Assembly (NCBI GenBank): GCA_017542725.1
Contig: JAFXWR010000123.1
Location: forward strand, 1 to 9,522
Source: Lachnospiraceae bacterium
GTDB lineage: Bacteria > Bacillota_A > Clostridia > Lachnospirales > Lachnospiraceae
Length of the DNA: 9,522 bases
Direction: 5' to 3'
Shown here: positions 7,346-9,522 of the stretch, one piece after another
Numbering within the stretch: the first letter of the stretch is position 1
Layout: each line of letters begins with the position of its first letter
Translations under genes and position numbers: made by a program
Notes under the pieces: model-generated
Databases searched by the model: none
Seen by the model: the letters and a program-made list of their open reading frames with translations, nothing else
What the model was told of the DNA's origin: nothing

Positions 7346-7899
7346 GATATGATTGTTGCTTCGGTTGCGCCTACGCAGGCGTTAGCTTCATCTGTGTCGA
7401 TGTGCATAGCGAGAGCATAAGAATTGCTAACTCTTATGACTACATCGTCAAAGATAAGTTTTCTTTCAAGTGAGTTCACAGAAACTTTTACGATGTCACC
7501 ATTTTTGACATTATAATTTTTTGCGTCGGCTTCTGTCATATGTATATGTCTCTTTGCGCAGATTACTGCATGATCCTTTTTTATTTCACCAGCAGGTCCC
7601 TTTATAGTTACAGGACCAGCGTCGTGTAAGTCACCAGATTCACGAACAGGTGCTTTAAGACCAAGAGCTCTTGCATCAGTTAGTGAAATTTCAACTTGAG
7701 TTTCTTTTCTCTCTGGTCCAAGAATAGAAAGCATTCCAGAACTTCTTTCGCCTATAACCTCAACTCTCTCTTCACAAGAAAATTGACCAGGTTGTGAAAG
7801 ATCTTTTTTCTTTTTTAATTGGTATCCTTTTCCAAAAAGGATCTCTAAATCTTCTTTTGAGACATGCACGTGGCGTGCGCTCATTTCTAAAGTTATCAT
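7342..7899 (-). CDS. pduL: PduL-type phosphate acyltransferase (phosphotransacetylase)
   Basis: This 185-residue PduL-family enzyme transfers an acyl group between CoA and phosphate. Beside ackA it most likely makes acetyl phosphate from acetyl-CoA, replacing the unrelated Pta. The duplicated barrel and its zinc ligands are visible: SARHVH (7-12, His10 and His12), KRHIH (116-120, His118 and His120) and MHIDTDEAN (165-173, His166). DLSQPGQF (33-40), ILGPER (59-64), TQVEIS (67-72) and APVRESGD (83-90) are further family blocks. The protein begins almost at the first zinc motif, so it lacks the N-terminal encapsulation peptide of microcompartment PduL and should be cytosolic. AAGGAG (7905-7910) sets the ATG five bases downstream. 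The stop codon falls in a repeat remnant and the tail after DEAN is short, so slight C-terminal truncation is possible. Confidence 0.95.
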   Translation of the reverse strand: MITLEMSARHVHVSKEDLEILFGKGYQLKKKKDLSQPGQFSCEERVEVIGERSSGMLSILGPERKETQVEISLTDARALGLKAPVRESGDLHDAGPVTIKGPAGEIKKDHAVICAKRHIHMTEADAKNYNVKNGDIVKVSVNSLERKLIFDDVVIRVSNSYALAMHIDTDEANACVGATEATIIS

Positions 7900-7910
7900 A
7901 ATTACTCCTT

Positions 7911-7936
7911 CGGGCTCCGCAAGTGTTCGCCCCTAC
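7911..7936 (-). repeat. GTAGGGGCG repeat forming the pduL leader
   Basis: On the minus strand the copy reads GTAGGGGCG, AACACTTGCGGA, GCCCG and is followed at once by AAGGAG, the pduL ribosome binding site. GGGC can pair with GCCC at the ends, with a weak interior. It matches the copy inside the acidic protein gene (9329-9354) at 22 of 26 positions. Transcription from the promoter at 7945-7973 would begin next to its edge, so nearly the whole untranslated leader is repeat. Confidence 0.85.
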
Positions 7937-7944
7937 GAAATAGT

Positions 7945-7973
7945 ATTATAGAATAATTATAGTTTTTTAGCAA
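7945..7973 (-). promoter_or_regulatory. Promoter of the pduL-ackA operon
   Basis: On the minus strand TTGCTA (7968-7973) and a perfect TATAAT (7945-7950) are separated by exactly 17 bases. The start point is expected near 7938, about 39 bases before the pduL start codon. It lies between the terminator of the upstream gene and the repeat at 7911-7936. Confidence 0.75.
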
Positions 7974-7974
7974 G

Positions 7975-8007
7975 AAAAAACCGGAAGGCGTCATGCTTCC
8001 CGGTTTT
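7975..8007 (-). terminator. Intrinsic terminator of the secreted coiled-coil protein gene
   Basis: AAAACCGG (7977-7984) pairs with CCGGTTTT (8000-8007), and AAG (7985-7987) with CTT (7996-7998) after one bulged C. Read on the minus strand, the stem is followed by a run of six T. It lies 28 bases after the stop codon of the minus-strand gene ending at 8035, separating that gene from the pduL promoter. Confidence 0.85.
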
Positions 8008-8034
8008 CTCTTTTGGAGGGGTTTATTATATGTT

Positions 8035-8559
8035 CTATCCGATAATTGCGTCTATTCGACGCCAGATAGCATTTCTTTCTTGCAAAACTTTTAATTGCTC
8101 TTTTTTAGCTTCAAGTATCTCGTTTAGTCTTGCAAGTGCTTTGTCATACTCTTTGCTTTGAACGAGTGATTTAACTGAATCTTTCTCTGTTACTGTCTTT
8201 TCTTTTTTATTAGTTGTTTTAATCGACTTTCTAAGCTCTTTAATTTGTTTTAATTTGTCGCTTGAAAAAGAGTTTTTATCTTCTTTATATTTTTCACCTA
8301 TTGTTTTTACTTTTTTGCTAACAGAATTGTTATATTCTCTAAGTTCTTTAATTTGAGAAGTATAAGTGTTGATTTCTGCCCTAATTGCCTTAGCCTTTTC
8401 ATTATATGCTTTGGCTTCTGAACTTGTGTCAGTAGTTTCTACATATTCTGTAGTGTCATTTTCTAAATCTACATTAGTTGCAAAAACTTGCATACTGCCT
8501 ATGATTAAAATGCTTATTGCTAAAAGTGCTGTTTTAAATATGTTTTTCATATTATCCAC
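8035..8559 (-). CDS. Secreted coiled-coil protein of unknown function
   Basis: I do not recognise a named family. The 174-residue product has a Sec signal peptide (Lys5 and Lys9, hydrophobic core 10-22, likely cut after VFA at residue 27) and no lipobox or LPXTG anchor. A short acidic Thr-rich linker (28-48) follows. The rest (about 49-170) is almost entirely charged helix, rich in Lys and Glu with spaced Leu and Ile (TSQIKELREYNNSVSKKVK; ALARLNEILEAKKEQLKVL), so a coiled coil is likely. The overall plan resembles small secreted coiled-coil proteins I recall in Clostridia. GGTGG within AAGGTGG (about 8565-8571) precedes the first ATG; a second in-frame ATG at 8548-8550 (MKNIFK) is an alternative start. 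It is a single-gene unit with its own terminator, divergent from the acidic secreted protein gene. Confidence 0.8.
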   Translation of the reverse strand: MDNMKNIFKTALLAISILIIGSMQVFATNVDLENDTTEYVETTDTSSEAKAYNEKAKAIRAEINTYTSQIKELREYNNSVSKKVKTIGEKYKEDKNSFSSDKLKQIKELRKSIKTTNKKEKTVTEKDSVKSLVQSKEYDKALARLNEILEAKKEQLKVLQERNAIWRRIDAIIG

Positions 8560-8864
8560 CTTTTCCTTATATTATCCTCTTGGGATTTATGAGTCTAATA
8601 TATCACAAATTATAAAAAATGTGAGTGGCAAAACAGTGGTAAAATAGAGAATAAATCAAGGAAAATTAGTGACAAATCTGTTAAAATTAGACAAAATAGA
8701 CGCTTTTGTATAAATTTCAAACAAAATAATGAAAATATTCGCAATTTTGGGCTTTTCTGACGCTTAAATTATTAAAATTTAATGAAGAATAAGCAGTTTT
8801 ATCGCATTTTAAGGAAAATTTTGTTAAAATATATATGTTATATAAATAGCATATGGAGGGAATA

Positions 8865-8906
8865 GTGTTTTTGACATTATTTTGTTTTAGTGTACAAAAA
8901 AGTTGA
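8865..8906 (+). other. Possible 13-codon leader ORF
   Basis: A GTG at 8865-8867, four bases after GGAGGG (8855-8860), opens a 13-codon frame (MFLTLFCFSVQKS, reading the GTG start as Met) that stops at TGA 8904-8906. The good ribosome binding site is the only reason to note it. The frame overlaps the TTGACA box and the left arm of the inverted repeat at 8891-8925. If transcription starts at or after that box, it would not be translated. Confidence 0.2.
8871..8898 (+). promoter_or_regulatory. Candidate promoter of the acidic secreted protein gene
   Basis: A perfect -35 TTGACA (8871-8876) is followed after 16 bases by TACAAA (8893-8898), which matches the -10 consensus at four of six positions. 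Start of transcription would be near 8905, giving a leader of about 45 bases. The -10 lies within one arm of the inverted repeat at 8891-8925, suggesting control by a repressor. Confidence 0.4.
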
Positions 8907-8925
8907 TACACTCGTTTTTTGTACA
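8891..8925. promoter_or_regulatory. 11-bp perfect inverted repeat, possible operator
   Basis: TGTACAAAAAA (8891-8901) and TTTTTTGTACA (8915-8925) are exact reverse complements around a 13-base spacer. A second, nested pair, AGTGTA (8889-8894) with TACACT (8907-8912), overlaps it. The pair sits just before the RBS (GAGG, 8938-8941) of the acidic protein gene and overlaps its candidate -10. Without a GC stem it is a poor terminator, so an operator or an RNA hairpin in the leader is more likely. Confidence 0.5.
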
Positions 8926-8949
8926 AAGTTTTAATGTGAGGTAAAACTT

Positions 8950-9522
8950 ATGTTTAACAGTGACTTCAAAAAGCTAATTGCAACTACTTTACTTTTGAGT
9001 ATGGTAGTAACATCAAATGGATTCTTTACACTGGCAAACAGTGTACAGGATTTTGTTAATGTTGCAAGCGAATCTGAGGAAGAAGAGCCAAAGAATTATC
9101 ATGAGATGTATTATCACGAAGAGTATTATGAGGAGAGCATCTCTATCAATCCAAGTGATGATGCAGCAGGAGGAAATGGCGCCTTCATTGATTCAACTGA
9201 AAATTTAGATGATGAAAATGATTCAGATAATGAATCACAAGTTTTGCATAGAGAAAAAGATGAGGAGAAAGAAGAGCCAGAAGAAGATAGTACAGATGAT
9301 GAAAGCATTGTAGAAGAAAATAGTGAAGCGGGTTCTGCAAGCATTCGCCCCTACGATGGGAGTTCGCATGTACAAGTTGAAAGTGAAATAGATGCAGAGA
9401 GTGAAGAGAGTGAAATAAATGAAGAGAGTGAAGAGAGTGAAATAAATGAAGAGAGCGAAATAGCGACAGTGAGTGAAGTTGATGAAGATGATGAAGAGGG
9501 CTCACAAATTTCATTTGTAGAA
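8950..9522 (+). CDS. Secreted acidic repeat protein, N-terminal part
   Basis: The frame is open from ATG 8950 to the window edge, giving 191 residues of a longer protein that I cannot assign to a family. Residues 1-29 are a Sec signal peptide (KK at 7-8, hydrophobic core LIATTLLLSMVV, likely cut after TLA). The mature part is dominated by Glu, Asp and Ser with very few hydrophobic residues, so it is probably disordered. It includes a Tyr/His/Glu patch (about 50-61, NYHEMYYHEEYY) and tandem ESEESEINE repeats (150-167). A short island AGSASIRPYD (127-136) is encoded by an in-frame GTAGGGGCG-type repeat. GAGG at 8938-8941 supports the start. Such acidic linkers often precede adhesion or enzyme domains in cell-surface proteins of Bacillota; what follows is outside the window. 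Confidence 0.85.
   Translation, partial: MFNSDFKKLIATTLLLSMVVTSNGFFTLANSVQDFVNVASESEEEEPKNYHEMYYHEEYYEESISINPSDDAAGGNGAFIDSTENLDDENDSDNESQVLHREKDEEKEEPEEDSTDDESIVEENSEAGSASIRPYDGSSHVQVESEIDAESEESEINEESEESEINEESEIATVSEVDEDDEEGSQISFVE
9329..9354 (-). repeat. GTAGGGGCG repeat inserted in frame within a coding sequence
   Basis: Read on the minus strand, this 26-base stretch begins GTAGGGGCGAATGCTTGC and ends with CCCG. It matches the pduL leader copy (7911-7936) at 22 of 26 positions. It is antisense to the gene that holds it and is translated as part of AGSASIRPYD without a stop codon. Confidence 0.8.
9397..9462 (+). repeat. 27-bp tandem repeat encoding ESEESEINE
   Basis: Two exact 27-base units (9397-9423 and 9424-9450) encode ESEESEINE twice. 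A third, partial unit (9451-9462, ESEI) has one base changed (AGC for AGT). A related ESEIDA precedes them. The unit is a whole number of codons, so slippage would change protein length without breaking the frame. Confidence 0.9.

Larger units (their letters stand above)
8560..8949. other. 390-base AT-rich divergent intergenic region
   Basis: No convincing gene lies here. It should hold promoters for both flanking secreted-protein genes. For the minus-strand gene, TATAAT occurs at 8609-8614 (minus strand) but without a good -35 at normal spacing. For the plus-strand gene, TTGACA lies at 8871-8876. AAGGAAAATT occurs twice (8658-8667 and 8811-8820) and TGTTAAAAT twice (8679-8687 and 8822-8830); both may be chance in such AT-rich DNA. 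The long untranslated stretch before the plus-strand gene could hold regulatory sites. Confidence 0.6.

Noticed and set aside
8717..8926. Minus-strand frame of about 69 codons in the divergent intergenic region
   Set aside because: It starts at a TTG with no ribosome binding site, has AT-driven composition (Tyr, Asn, Lys, Ile) and overlaps the candidate promoter and inverted repeat of the plus-strand gene.
440..9354. CRISPR array
   Set aside because: The GTAGGGGCG copies are scattered, differ in length and interior sequence, and have no regular spacers; no cas genes are present.
9185..9514. Minus-strand frame rich in Leu, His, Ser and Phe
   Set aside because: It is the antisense reading of the GA-rich acidic repeat gene; its repeats mirror that gene, and it has no start signal of its own.

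Overview
The window is AT-rich, has strong AGGAGG-type ribosome binding sites and short intergenic gaps. It carries a lipoprotein-type nucleoside ABC importer and a PduL/AckA acetate pathway. Together these suggest a low-GC anaerobic member of the Bacillota, most likely class Clostridia. That is an inference from gene content; there is no rRNA or other phylogenetic marker here.

Layout. (1) 1-375, plus strand: the C-terminal end of a DUF2207-type membrane protein with a Gly-rich tail. (2) 527-6071, plus strand: an apparent operon of BMP-family lipoprotein, duplicated ABC ATPase, two permeases and deoC. It has an attenuator-like hairpin after the lipoprotein gene and ends at a bidirectional terminator (6088-6120). 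(3) 6134-7899, minus strand: a two-gene operon, pduL then ackA, with a good promoter at 7945-7973. (4) 8035-8559, minus strand: a small secreted coiled-coil protein of unknown function with its own terminator. (5) 8560-8949: a 390-base AT-rich divergent intergenic region containing an 11-bp inverted repeat. (6) 8950-9522, plus strand: the start of a secreted, very acidic, repeat-bearing protein that runs off the window.

How the genes fit together. The importer probably brings in nucleosides. DeoC splits deoxyribose-5-phosphate into glyceraldehyde-3-phosphate and acetaldehyde. If acetaldehyde is oxidised to acetyl-CoA elsewhere in the genome, PduL and AckA convert it to acetate with ATP formation. 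The two operons converge on one shared terminator. The nucleoside phosphorylase, phosphopentomutase and aldehyde dehydrogenase needed to complete the route are not in the window.

The most unusual signal is a dispersed repeat beginning GTAGGGGCG, with five copies and one remnant. Every copy lying just ahead of a gene points the same way relative to that gene and sits immediately before, or runs into, its ribosome binding site (bmp lipoprotein, deoC, ackA, pduL). One further copy, in antisense orientation, lies in frame inside the acidic secreted protein and encodes a short basic/aromatic island. I see no CRISPR array, tRNA, rRNA, transposase, phage gene or defence system, and I do not claim a wholly new system; the repeat family is the best lead.
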